A DNA stretch of 64,000 nucleotides, from positions 1-64,000 of IMG/VR virus record IMGVR_UViG_3300021425_000032; one strand, written 5' to 3'. The stretch's first letter is position 1, and every line of letters starts with the position of its first letter. Below, piece after piece: positions 50,935 to 59,007 of this stretch. The position numbers and the translations under genes are program-made. The DNA comes from a virus. The notes below the pieces were generated by a model. That model was not told where the DNA came from, searched no databases, and worked only from the letters and a program-made list of their open reading frames with translations.

Positions 50935-51635
50935 AGCTAGACAAGCATCAATATACGCGAGAAGAATGGCGTAGAGTACGTCACTTCCGCCGTCTAGAAA
51001 AAGAACAAAATAAAATAAAAGAAGAAAAGCAAAAAAAATTAGAACGTAATTGTGCATTTATAATAAGTCAACCTAAAGCAGGAACATACTTACTTGCAAA
51101 TTTACTCGCAAACTTTGGCATGTATTCAACAGGGTGGCATGTAAAAAATGGCAAGTATAGAGTATACGATATAAGAAAACCCCTTCCAAAATTCGAAAAG
51201 AAACGTGATCTAAAAAAATATATACAAAGTGTAACATTTCAAATAGGTGGCTTTAGTGAAATAATAGACTCTATACCACACAACGGATTTGCACAAGGAC
51301 ATTTAGAATATCAAGGCAAGTATATTAAACCTCTGAGGGGAGTAAAAAAGATTTTATTAACACGACCGCATGATCAGCATAAGCAATCTATAAAAAGATT
51401 TCAAGATGAAATGCACGGTGACACAGCGGTAACAGAAGAAGCATATCATAATATAGCAGGTTGGGCAGAACATGAAGATGTTTTTCATTTAACATTTAAT
51501 GATCTTATCAAACCTAGATATGCAAAACTAAGAAAACTTCAAACGTTTTTGTTTGGAGAAGTAATTTGTGATGAAGTACAAGCAATACAAAAAGCACTTG
51601 CAAGTCCATCACCAACCAAAAGCAGTATAAGATGA
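50931..51635 (+). CDS. Sulfotransferase-like protein
   Basis: A 234-residue protein with a charged N-terminal helix (LEKEQNKIKEEKQKK). AFIISQPKAGTYLLANLLANFGM is placed and spaced like the 5'-phosphosulfate-binding loop (SYPKSGTTWL) of PAPS sulfotransferases, and KKILLTRPHDQHKQS fits the 3'-phosphate loop with its Arg. Directly followed by an APS kinase (4-base overlap), which supports PAPS use. Acceptor unknown; a surface glycan is plausible. Confidence 0.7.
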   Translation: MKLDKHQYTREEWRRVRHFRRLEKEQNKIKEEKQKKLERNCAFIISQPKAGTYLLANLLANFGMYSTGWHVKNGKYRVYDIRKPLPKFEKKRDLKKYIQSVTFQIGGFSEIIDSIPHNGFAQGHLEYQGKYIKPLRGVKKILLTRPHDQHKQSIKRFQDEMHGDTAVTEEAYHNIAGWAEHEDVFHLTFNDLIKPRYAKLRKLQTFLFGEVICDEVQAIQKALASPSPTKSSIR

Positions 51636-52057
51636 AAATATTAATTTTTGGTCTGCCAGGTAGCGGTAAGAGTACACTAGCAAAACCATTTGCAGACTTA
51701 ATAGGCGGCGTACATATAAACGCAGACGAAGTGCGTACTAAGTATAATGATTGGGACTTTACACCCGAAGGACGTATTAGACAAGCACAACGTATGAGAT
51801 ATCTAGCAGACGGTGTAGTAATGGCAGGTAAAGTTGCTGTAGCAGACTTTGTATGTCCTACTGAAAAAGCACGTTTAGAGTTTGGCCCAGATTATACAGT
51901 TTGGATGGATACTATTAAAGAAGGTAGATTTGAAGATACAAACGCTATGTTTGAAAAACCTAACAAGGTTGATTATCATGTAGCAAATTGGTTTGCTGAT
52001 ACACATACACAACTTATGCCTGTTGTAAAAAGATGGATGGAGAAAAATAATGTTTGA
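51632..52057 (+). CDS. Adenylylsulfate (APS) kinase-like CysC
   Basis: A 141-residue P-loop kinase: GLPGSGKSTLAKPFADL (Walker A), HINADEVRTKYNDWDFTPEGRIRQAQRMRYLADGVV, and AVADFVCPTEKARLEF match the APS-kinase pattern, including the IxADxxR and switch-like FVCPTEKxR motif. CysC is normally about 200 residues, so it is short at the C-terminus, where WMDTIKEGRFEDTNAMFEKP still parallels the family. It would turn APS into PAPS, the donor for the neighbouring sulfotransferase. Confidence 0.8.
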   Translation: MKILIFGLPGSGKSTLAKPFADLIGGVHINADEVRTKYNDWDFTPEGRIRQAQRMRYLADGVVMAGKVAVADFVCPTEKARLEFGPDYTVWMDTIKEGRFEDTNAMFEKPNKVDYHVANWFADTHTQLMPVVKRWMEKNNV

Positions 52058-52460
52058 TCCAAGTAAACCAACAACACAGATGTTAGGTAGATGGCAACCT
52101 TGGCATGATGGTCATACAGAACTATTTAAACGTGCATATGCAGAAACAGGACAAGTTGTAATAATGGTACGTACAGTATTTGGTTACATAGGACAAGACG
52201 CAGGCGCAGGACGTACAGTAGTTCAAGATGATAATCCATTTAACTTCCAAGATGTTGTAGACGGTATTAAATCTGGATTGTCAAAAGCAGGATTTGTTAT
52301 TAACAAAGACTACATGATTATGCAAGTGCCTAACATTGTAGATATAAGTTATGGTAGAGGTGTAGGATATACATTCACAGAACATGACTTAGGAAAAGAA
52401 GTACACGACATTAGTGCTACAAAGATAAGGGCACAAATGCGTAAGGAAGGAAAACTATAA
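52050..52460 (+). CDS. Minimal adenylyltransferase, candidate ATP-sulfurylase-like
   Basis: A 136-residue nucleotidyltransferase: LGRWQPWHDGHTELFKRA is the HxGH-type motif and DISATKIRAQMRKEGKL the ISxTxxR motif. Both occur in ATP sulfurylase, but the whole enzyme is about a third of the usual length, and other adenylyltransferases (NMN, PPAT) share them. Genomic context (APS kinase overlapping by 8 bases, sulfotransferase) makes ATP sulfurylase the most attractive reading, which remains inference. Confidence 0.6.
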   Translation: MFDPSKPTTQMLGRWQPWHDGHTELFKRAYAETGQVVIMVRTVFGYIGQDAGAGRTVVQDDNPFNFQDVVDGIKSGLSKAGFVINKDYMIMQVPNIVDISYGRGVGYTFTEHDLGKEVHDISATKIRAQMRKEGKL

Positions 52461-52969
52461 TGCAGATTATTGATAACTTCTTACCACATGCTGAATGGCA
52501 ACAATTACACGATACGTTAACAAGTGACACCTTTCCATGGATGATGGGTGACGCTGTTAGACAGGGAACAGAAACAGTTCCTGATAAGTACAATTGGCAG
52601 ATGTATCATTTGTTTTATTACAATCCAAATATTATATCAGAGGCAATGCCAATATTAAATGATCTCTACACTAAACTTAGAGTAGGAACATTTATGAAAG
52701 CAAAAGCAAATGTAAATTTTGTTACTAGTGAAATAATAGAACACGGATTACATATAGACATTGAACCGCACAGCCTAGGTGAAGCAATGACTACAGCAAT
52801 TTATTATGTAAACTCTAATGATGGTTATACACTTTTTGAGGACGGTACAAAAGTAGAAAGTGTAGCAAACAGGTTAGTAAAATTTCCGTGTAATACAAAA
52901 CACACAGGTACATCATGTACCGACCAAAGATATAGAATGGTTATAAATTTAAATTATATAGAGGTATAA
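52460..52969 (+). CDS. 2OG-Fe(II) oxygenase-like protein
   Basis: A 169-residue protein: GLHIDIEPHSLGEAMTTAIYYVN provides His-x-Asp, NDGYTLFEDG a strand with the usual Gly, and NTKHTGTSCTDQRYRMVINLNY the distal His and Arg for iron and 2-oxoglutarate. This is the typical order for phytanoyl/prolyl hydroxylase-type folds. Substrate unknown. Starts in the previous stop (TAATG). Confidence 0.78.
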   Translation: MQIIDNFLPHAEWQQLHDTLTSDTFPWMMGDAVRQGTETVPDKYNWQMYHLFYYNPNIISEAMPILNDLYTKLRVGTFMKAKANVNFVTSEIIEHGLHIDIEPHSLGEAMTTAIYYVNSNDGYTLFEDGTKVESVANRLVKFPCNTKHTGTSCTDQRYRMVINLNYIEV

Positions 52970-52970
52970 A

Positions 52971-54110
52971 ATGGATACTCGTATACACGAGATTTTAGAT
53001 AAAGAAGTAGATAGACAGGCTACTACAGTCGAATTAATAGCAAGTGAAAACTTTGCTAGTGCCAGCGTTATGAAACTAAGTGGCAGTGTGTTTACAAACA
53101 AATACGCTGAGGGTTATCCAGGCAAGCGTTACTATAATGGTTGCGAGCATATGGACGAGATAGAAGCACTTGCTGTAGACGAACTATGTAAGTTGTTTAA
53201 GTGTAACTATGCCAATGTACAACCACACTGTGGTGCAAATGCTAACACAGCAGTGTACCAAGCATTCCTAAATCCAGGTGATAGTATACTAGGAATGGAT
53301 CTAGCAAGTGGAGGACACCTAAGCCACGGAAGCCCACCAAACATTTCAGGCAAGGTGTATAGTGCATGTAGTTACGGCGTAAAAGAAGACGGTTATTTAG
53401 ACTACGATAAAATAGAATGGATGACCAAAGAATATCGTCCTAAAATGATTATTGCAGGTGCAAGTGCATATCCTAGACAGATCAATTGGGAAGTATTTAG
53501 AAAGATAGCAGACAAGTATGGTGCATTACTGTTAGTTGACATGGCGCACTACAGCGGTCTTATAGCAGGCGGAGCATACCAGTCGCCACTAGCATATGCG
53601 GACGTAGTTACAAGTACAACACACAAGACCTTACGCGGTCCTAGAGGTGGTATTATACTATGGAACAACCCAGAGTACACACGTAAAATCAATAGTGCAA
53701 TTTTTCCTGGCACACAAGGCGGACCATTGATGAATCAAATTGCAGCCAAAGCACAATGTTTCATAGAAGCAAATACACCCGAGTTTAAAGACTATGCAAA
53801 GCAAGTTGTTAAAAATGCAAAAGCCATGTGTGTTGTGTTTAAGGACAAAGGATTTAAATGCTTGACAAATGGAACAGATTCGCATATAATATTATTAGAT
53901 TTAAGTAATAGCAAATATAGCGGAAGAGAGGCTGCTGACTTGTTGGAAGAAAACGGTATTACTGTAAACAAGAACGGTGTACCAAATGACCCAAGAAGTT
54001 TTGTAGAAACAAGTGGTATTAGAATTGGAACAGCAGCAGAAACAACTCGCGGTCATGATGAAAAATGGTTTAAGGAATTAGCGGAAAAAATATGCCAGAT
54101 ATTGACATAG
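52971..54110 (+). CDS. glyA: Serine hydroxymethyltransferase GlyA
   Basis: A 379-residue PLP enzyme converting serine and tetrahydrofolate to glycine and 5,10-methylene-THF, feeding thymidylate synthesis. Motifs: ELIASENFAS, TNKYAEGYPGKRYYNGCE, QPHCGANANTAVY, VDMAHYSGLIAGG and the PLP-Lys site TSTTHKTLRGPRGG are all intact. Bacterial GlyA is about 415, so roughly 35-40 C-terminal residues are missing, ending at KELAEKICQILT; the active-site part is complete. It overlaps the mini-DnaE gene by 19 bases. Confidence 0.95.
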   Translation: MDTRIHEILDKEVDRQATTVELIASENFASASVMKLSGSVFTNKYAEGYPGKRYYNGCEHMDEIEALAVDELCKLFKCNYANVQPHCGANANTAVYQAFLNPGDSILGMDLASGGHLSHGSPPNISGKVYSACSYGVKEDGYLDYDKIEWMTKEYRPKMIIAGASAYPRQINWEVFRKIADKYGALLLVDMAHYSGLIAGGAYQSPLAYADVVTSTTHKTLRGPRGGIILWNNPEYTRKINSAIFPGTQGGPLMNQIAAKAQCFIEANTPEFKDYAKQVVKNAKAMCVVFKDKGFKCLTNGTDSHIILLDLSNSKYSGREAADLLEENGITVNKNGVPNDPRSFVETSGIRIGTAAETTRGHDEKWFKELAEKICQILT

Positions 54111-54661
54111 ACTTTGCAGACAGAGATGTTATATTAAACAAGATACAACATCGTATTGCAAAGTTAGATACAGGTAAAAAACACAATACAGGAGTCTACG
54201 TAACAGAGGCTCCTCACAATCCTGTTGATAATATATGTACAATAGATCATAAAACCGCAGAAGATCGTGGTTACTTTAAACTAGATTTTTTAAATGTGTC
54301 TATATACAAAGACGTTAGAGACGAGGCACATTTACAAGAACTTATGGAAAGGAAACCAATATGGCAACTACTGGAGCACAAAGACTTCGTCGACAAAGTA
54401 TTTCATCTAGGCGGGCACGACACTCTCTTAAAGCAATTGAAGCCTACCTCGGTCGAGCAATTGGCCGCAACACTAGCAATAATACGTCCAGCAAAGAGAC
54501 ACTTAGCAGAAAAGAGCTGGAACGAAATATTCAACGAAGTTTGGGTAAAGCCGACAAACGGTGAATACTATTTTAAAAAAGCACATGCTGTAAGTTATGC
54601 AATGGCCGTTGTTGTGCATATGAATTTACTATGTGAGCAACTCGATGCTTCACAAGATTAA
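54092..54661 (+). CDS. Miniature DnaE-like (PolIII alpha, C-family) palm protein
   Basis: A 189-residue protein colinear with parts of bacterial DNA polymerase III alpha. MPDIDIDFADRDVIL matches the PDFDVDFxxxRDxVI palm motif (D5, D7 as D401, D403 of E. coli); KKHNTGVYVTEAP matches KHAGGVVIAP; FKLDFLN matches VKFDFLG (D65 as D555); VFHLGGHDTLLKQLKPTSVEQLAATLAIIRP matches the fingers segment; KKAHAVSYAM matches NKSHSAAYAL. So all three catalytic Asp remain in a sixth of the usual length, without PHP or tail domains. It starts inside glyA. Could be active, a regulator or a remnant. Confidence 0.8.
   Translation: MPDIDIDFADRDVILNKIQHRIAKLDTGKKHNTGVYVTEAPHNPVDNICTIDHKTAEDRGYFKLDFLNVSIYKDVRDEAHLQELMERKPIWQLLEHKDFVDKVFHLGGHDTLLKQLKPTSVEQLAATLAIIRPAKRHLAEKSWNEIFNEVWVKPTNGEYYFKKAHAVSYAMAVVVHMNLLCEQLDASQD
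54361..54564 (+). CDS. Nested basic ORF inside mini-DnaE gene (candidate)
   Basis: An out-of-frame ORF of 67 residues, very basic (QRLRRQSISSRRARH), starting at ATG 54361 with GGAAAGGA about 7 bases upstream. In this stretch the mini-DnaE frame switches to less common codons (TCG, GTC, GAG, AGC). Could be a small DNA-binding protein or chance. Confidence 0.3.
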   Translation: MATTGAQRLRRQSISSRRARHSLKAIEAYLGRAIGRNTSNNTSSKETLSRKELERNIQRSLGKADKR

Positions 54662-55133
54662 TGTTCCACGCACCATAGAGTGGAATAAAAAACCTAATAG
54701 AAAATATTTCCTTGAACATTTAATAAATGATAATGGATATATGTCAATGGCTGAAATAGGAGTGCGTGACGGCCGCACAACTTTTTACTTACTAGATAAA
54801 ATACCTTACTTAAAAATATATGCTGTAGATACAGACATACGTTTATTTTATAATGACGAAGTTAAAGTAAAGTACGGTGATAGATTAATACCTATTAACG
54901 GTGACAGTGCTGTTGTAGCAGAACGTGTACCAAAAGTTGATATAGTTTTTATTGATGCTGACCATTCTTATGATGCATGTAGAAAAGATATATTATTATA
55001 CAGCAAAAGAATAAACGGCGGCGGATGTCTTAGCGGACATGATATCGACTTTCCTGGAGTAAACAAAGCGGTAAATGAACTTGTTCGAACATATGAAGTT
55101 GGTCCAAACAATGTATGGTTTCAGTTTATTTGA
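54645..55133 (+). CDS. Class I SAM methyltransferase
   Basis: A 162-residue methyltransferase of the Methyltransf_24 type: MAEIGVRDGRTTFYLL (motif I), IYAVDTDIRL (II), VDIVFIDADHSYDACRKDI (IV, with acidic metal-type residues) and GGCLSGHDIDFPGV. It begins within the mini-DnaE end. ATG 54645 preferred. Substrate unknown; sixth methyltransferase domain in the window. Confidence 0.82.
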   Translation: MLHKINVPRTIEWNKKPNRKYFLEHLINDNGYMSMAEIGVRDGRTTFYLLDKIPYLKIYAVDTDIRLFYNDEVKVKYGDRLIPINGDSAVVAERVPKVDIVFIDADHSYDACRKDILLYSKRINGGGCLSGHDIDFPGVNKAVNELVRTYEVGPNNVWFQFI

Positions 55134-55494
55134 CTTTTCTTACTAGTTGAACGTTCTTACGTTTAACTCTCTTAACACTTAGATTACCTAAGTTTACACA
55201 AGGCCCTGATACTATACGAACATCTTTTGAGTTCATTGTAATAATTGCGTGTTTAAAAACTTCCATTTCTTGTTTTAAGAAAATATTGATAGGTATGAGT
55301 CTGTTTGATTCCCACCACCATGCTTCGCCTAATTCTAAAAAGTGTTTCTTAGCTTCTTCTGTTCGTAAGTTATTAAAGACGTACATACTGGTAACAGCCT
55401 GGTCTTGGTTAATAACAATTCCCACGTACTCGAGGCCGCCGTAGCTCACAATGCTTATGAACGGAAATTTTTCTTGTATGTCTTTTGTTAGCAT
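55126..55494 (-). CDS. Conserved phage protein, minus strand
   Basis: A 122-residue protein, with FPFISIVSYGGLEYVGIVIN, MYVFNNLRTEEAKKHFLELGEAWWWESNRLIPINIFLK, ISIVSGPCVNL-like core and basic C-terminus (VKRVKRKNVQLVRKVK). I recall similar conserved proteins in marine T4-like phages but no function. It ends in an 8-base overlap with the plus-strand methyltransferase. Confidence 0.65.
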   Translation of the reverse strand: MLTKDIQEKFPFISIVSYGGLEYVGIVINQDQAVTSMYVFNNLRTEEAKKHFLELGEAWWWESNRLIPINIFLKQEMEVFKHAIITMNSKDVRIVSGPCVNLGNLSVKRVKRKNVQLVRKVK

Positions 55495-55513
55495 GCGTTA
55501 GTTGTAATTCCTA

Positions 55514-55521
55514 TATAAATA
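55514..55521 (+). promoter_or_regulatory. Late promoter TATAAATA, leaderless geometry
   Basis: Exact T4 consensus, four bases before ATG 55526. Confidence 0.75.
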
Positions 55522-55525
55522 CAGT

Positions 55526-56302
55526 ATGTCACTTATACCTAGATATTTAGTCAATAACAGAACCAGTCTCGTTACCAATGTGACAGGATTCGCAACGGAG
55601 TATAGACCAGTGTACCAAAGAAACATACCAATATATAGTGGAATCGATAATAAATTAGAATTCCAATTATTCAATCCAGACCAAAAGCCAATTAATCCAA
55701 CTGGCTCAACAATACATTTTGTAGCGTTTGATGAGATGAATAATCAAGTAATTAAACATACAGGAACAGTAACGATTGCTAACAAAGGTTTGTTTACAGT
55801 TACAATTACAGATCAAGACACTCTTAATTTAAAGCAACAGTATTTGTCTTATGCAATTTACTTAACAGACGACACAACTAATGCTGACACTATTACATAT
55901 GCAGACGAGCAACTAAATGCATCAGGTACAATCTATGTTAGTAAAGAAGCATTCCCTGGTCCACGTGCAACTTCTGAAGTAACAAACTTTACACAAGACA
56001 GTGGTGATGTTGATGTATACAACAGCGATGCTATATCAGCAGAGCCGGGTATAAATGGTAACGAAGCACTACACACTATTGCAATATACAGTGACAACTA
56101 TGTAGGCGATGTAAAAATACAAGTAACACTTGATAATCAAATTACAAATCAATCTAATTGGGCAACAATTACTACACTTACATTAGACGGTACTGAAACA
56201 GAACCTACAGTAAGTAGTTTTAATGGTGTTTACAACTACATTAGATTCACAACTACAGCAAATCCATCAGAGAAAATTTCTAAAATTTTAGTAAGAAACT
56301 GA
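55526..56302 (+). CDS. Virion structural protein, beta-rich
   Basis: A 258-residue protein rich in Thr, Asn and short strands: RNIPIYSGIDNKLEFQLFNPDQKPINPTGSTIHFVAFDEMNN (Ig-like), KHTGTVTIANKGLFTVTIT and a C-terminal INGNEALHTIAIYSDNY...YIRFTTTANPSEKI domain. Typical of baseplate or whisker proteins of marine phages. It has its own late promoter, isolated among replication genes. No clear family. Confidence 0.7.
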   Translation: MSLIPRYLVNNRTSLVTNVTGFATEYRPVYQRNIPIYSGIDNKLEFQLFNPDQKPINPTGSTIHFVAFDEMNNQVIKHTGTVTIANKGLFTVTITDQDTLNLKQQYLSYAIYLTDDTTNADTITYADEQLNASGTIYVSKEAFPGPRATSEVTNFTQDSGDVDVYNSDAISAEPGINGNEALHTIAIYSDNYVGDVKIQVTLDNQITNQSNWATITTLTLDGTETEPTVSSFNGVYNYIRFTTTANPSEKISKILVRN

Positions 56303-56331
56303 TTGACTTTACACTAAACTGATACTATAAT
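56303..56331 (+). promoter_or_regulatory. Sigma-70-like promoter (primase), leaderless geometry
   Basis: TTGACT, 17-base spacer, TATAAT. The ATG of the primase follows 7 bases after the -10 box, so the transcript would start at or beside it. Confidence 0.8.
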
Positions 56332-56338
56332 ATTAACT

Positions 56339-57343
56339 ATGAGTGTAGTCATCGAAACAGTTCTGACATATCTGCCCGCTAAGAGAAAAACAACTCCTAG
56401 CGGTTGGACTTCATTCAATGCACCTTGCTGTATTCATAACGGTGAAACCCGTGATCAGAAACAGCGTGGAGGTGTAATTCAAGAAGGTAATGGCATAAGT
56501 TATCATTGTTTTAACTGTGGCTTTAAGGCTTCTTGGCAACCAGGTAGACCCTTCTCCCATAAGATGCGTAAACTCCTACAATGGTTAGGAAGTCCTGATG
56601 ACGTAGTCAATAAGGTCGCACTTGACGTTATGCGTGAGAATGAAGGTGTCGAAGTAAAGCAAAGGCTTGCTGAACTTCCTACATTTAACACAGTGCCTTT
56701 ACCCGAGACAACACGTAAGTTGCAGGAGTGGGCAGACTACTGTGCAATGGAGCCCGGTGGTGTAGACAAGCATCTTATGAAAGTGTTTGAATACATGAAA
56801 CAACGTAACCTGTTTTTAGATGATACAGATTACTATTGGACACCCGAACTAGGATACCGCGACAGGTTGATCATACCGTTCTTCTATGAAGGTAGAATTG
56901 TAGGATGGACTGGTCGTAGTGTACTTCCGGACAAGAAGCCTAAATACTTGACGGAAGTACAACCTGGGTTTGTTTATGGATTAGATGAACAACGATACAA
57001 CAAAGTATTTTGTATTGTTGTAGAAGGTCAGATAGATGCTATACACATAGAAGGTTGTGCGTTGGGTGGCAGTGAGATAAGCGATCAACAAGCAATGCTG
57101 TTGGGCAAACTACAAAAAGATATTATTGTAGTGCCAGACAGAGACAAAGCAGGTAGCAAGTTAGTAGAACGTTCTATAGAATTAGGGTATAGTGTTAGCA
57201 TGCCCGATTGGAAACAAAGCATCACCGATGTAAGCGATGCTGTAAATGAATATGGTAGACTGTATGCACTACATAGTATAGCGGCTAGTGCAGAAGAGTC
57301 ACCTTTAAAAATAAGATTGAGAGCAAAGAAATGGTTCAATTAA
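56339..57343 (+). CDS. gp61: DNA primase gp61
   Basis: A 334-residue T4-type primase that makes RNA primers for lagging strands. The zinc domain reads APCCIHNGETRDQ...YHCFNCGFKASW (CxH ... CxxC). The TOPRIM part shows CIVVEGQIDAIH and VVPDRDKAG (acidic metal ligands), after a GRIVGWTGRS basic segment. T4 gp61 is 342 residues. It is expressed with the membrane peptide and gp41 from an early promoter. Confidence 0.95.
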   Translation: MSVVIETVLTYLPAKRKTTPSGWTSFNAPCCIHNGETRDQKQRGGVIQEGNGISYHCFNCGFKASWQPGRPFSHKMRKLLQWLGSPDDVVNKVALDVMRENEGVEVKQRLAELPTFNTVPLPETTRKLQEWADYCAMEPGGVDKHLMKVFEYMKQRNLFLDDTDYYWTPELGYRDRLIIPFFYEGRIVGWTGRSVLPDKKPKYLTEVQPGFVYGLDEQRYNKVFCIVVEGQIDAIHIEGCALGGSEISDQQAMLLGKLQKDIIVVPDRDKAGSKLVERSIELGYSVSMPDWKQSITDVSDAVNEYGRLYALHSIAASAEESPLKIRLRAKKWFN

Positions 57344-57498
57344 GAATAGGTGCATTACTGTTGTTTTGCGGATTATTTGCATACTCCTTAATGGTACTAT
57401 ACCAACATGAGTCACAGCCAAAAGACGTATACATTATACATGAGCCGAGCATAATTACAGTAGAAGAACTATCACCAATGAGGGCAGAGAACGAATGA
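57331..57498 (+). CDS. Small membrane protein between primase and helicase
   Basis: A 55-residue protein: MVQLRIGALLLFCGLFAYSLMVLY is one membrane segment with a basic start, followed by an acidic tail. It overlaps the primase 3' end by 13 bases and the helicase start by 4 (ATGA). Most likely a membrane-anchored replisome or unrelated early function. Confidence 0.7.
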   Translation: MVQLRIGALLLFCGLFAYSLMVLYQHESQPKDVYIIHEPSIITVEELSPMRAENE

Positions 57499-58925
57499 GT
57501 ACACGACAGAATACAGACTATGGATTTGATATACAAAAAGTATATCTAGAAATGATGATGACAGACGCTGAAACGTTTGTAAGGTGTCAGGCTGTGTTCA
57601 ACCCAGAAGCATTTGACAGACGTTTACAAGAGCCTGCAAAGTTTCTTAACAACTATGTTACAGAACACAATGCTATGCCTACGTTTGATATGATAAATGC
57701 CGCATGCCCAGATGTAAAATTAAAGCACCCTGGCGAACTAATGGAGAATCATTATGATTGGCTACTATTAGAATTCGAAACGTTCTCTAGACACAAAGCA
57801 CTTGAAGCGGCAATTCTTAAGGGGGCTGACTTATTAGAACAAGGTGAGTATGGACCCGTTGAAGATTTAGTAAAGAAGGCAGTACAAATTGGATTGCAAA
57901 AAGACTTGGGTACAGATTATTTTGCTGACCCTAGAACAAGACTAGAAGGTATTAAAGATAAAAACGGACAGATAAGCACAGGGTGGGCTAACTTAGATAA
58001 GAAATTATTTGGTGGGTTCAACAGAGGAGAGCTGAATATCTTTGCAGGTGGCTCAGGGTCTGGTAAGAGTTTGTTCTTGGCCAACTTGGGTGTTAACTTT
58101 GCACTAACAGGGTTGAACGTTGTATACTTAACGTTCGAACTTTCAGAAGCACTTGTTAGTATGCGTGTTGATAGTATGACTACAGACATTCCAAGCAGAG
58201 ACATTTTTAAAAGCATTGATGATGTTGAAATGAAAGTCAAGATGATTGGTAAGAAGTCAGGTGCATTCCAAGTCAAGTATATGCCCACAGGTAAGAACGC
58301 AAATGACATACGTTCGTATTTGAAAGAGTATGAGATTAAAACAGGCAAGAAGGTAGACGTATTGCTAGTAGACTATTTGGACTTGATGCATCCTATAGCG
58401 GCTAAGATTAGTGCAGAAAACTTGTTTGTAAAAGACAAGTATGTATCGGAAGAGCTACGTAACTTGGCTATGGAACTTAATACTATCTTTGTTACAGCAT
58501 CACAGTTAAACAGAAGTTCAGTAGAAGAAATTGAATTTGATCACTCGCACATATCGGGTGGTATATCTAAGATCAATACAGCAGATAACTTGATTGGTAT
58601 CTTTACAAGTAGAGCTATGCGTGAGCGTGGACGTTATCAGATACAGTTGATGAAGACACGTTCAAGTTCAGGTGTAGGACAAAAGATTGATCTAGAGTTT
58701 GATGTAGACAGTTTGCGTATTAGAGATCTAGACGAAGACGATGATAACACAAACAACTTTGGTACAAACAAGTCAACTATCTATGATAATTTGAAGCGTA
58801 GCTCTACTAGTCCTGATGTAAACGAAAATGCAGATCCTGGAGAAGGTGATACTGTAGGTAAAATACGTGCAGAAGCAGATTCAACAAAACTAAAACAATT
58901 TCTCAATAATCTAAGTGATGACTAA
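57495..58925 (+). CDS. gp41: Replicative helicase gp41
   Basis: A 476-residue DnaB-type hexameric helicase. Walker A GGSGSGKS (185-192), Walker B VDVLLVDYLDLMHP, the arginine finger region IQLMKTRSSSG and HISGG loop all fit. T4 gp41 is 475. It unwinds ahead of the fork and recruits gp61 (encoded just upstream). The C-terminus has an acidic disordered tail. Confidence 0.96.
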   Translation: MSTRQNTDYGFDIQKVYLEMMMTDAETFVRCQAVFNPEAFDRRLQEPAKFLNNYVTEHNAMPTFDMINAACPDVKLKHPGELMENHYDWLLLEFETFSRHKALEAAILKGADLLEQGEYGPVEDLVKKAVQIGLQKDLGTDYFADPRTRLEGIKDKNGQISTGWANLDKKLFGGFNRGELNIFAGGSGSGKSLFLANLGVNFALTGLNVVYLTFELSEALVSMRVDSMTTDIPSRDIFKSIDDVEMKVKMIGKKSGAFQVKYMPTGKNANDIRSYLKEYEIKTGKKVDVLLVDYLDLMHPIAAKISAENLFVKDKYVSEELRNLAMELNTIFVTASQLNRSSVEEIEFDHSHISGGISKINTADNLIGIFTSRAMRERGRYQIQLMKTRSSSGVGQKIDLEFDVDSLRIRDLDEDDDNTNNFGTNKSTIYDNLKRSSTSPDVNENADPGEGDTVGKIRAEADSTKLKQFLNNLSDD

Positions 58926-58963
58926 GTGTTTATTCTTTTTCGTCTTGGAACGAAAGAGCCACG

Positions 58964-58971
58964 GTTAAATA
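58964..58971 (+). promoter_or_regulatory. Late promoter-like GTTAAATA
   Basis: GTTAAATA 36 bases before ATG 59008, with GGAAGGA between. Weaker match than the others. Confidence 0.4.
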
Positions 58972-59007
58972 TTAAAAAAGTAAACAACGGAAGGACTATG
59001 CCACGTA

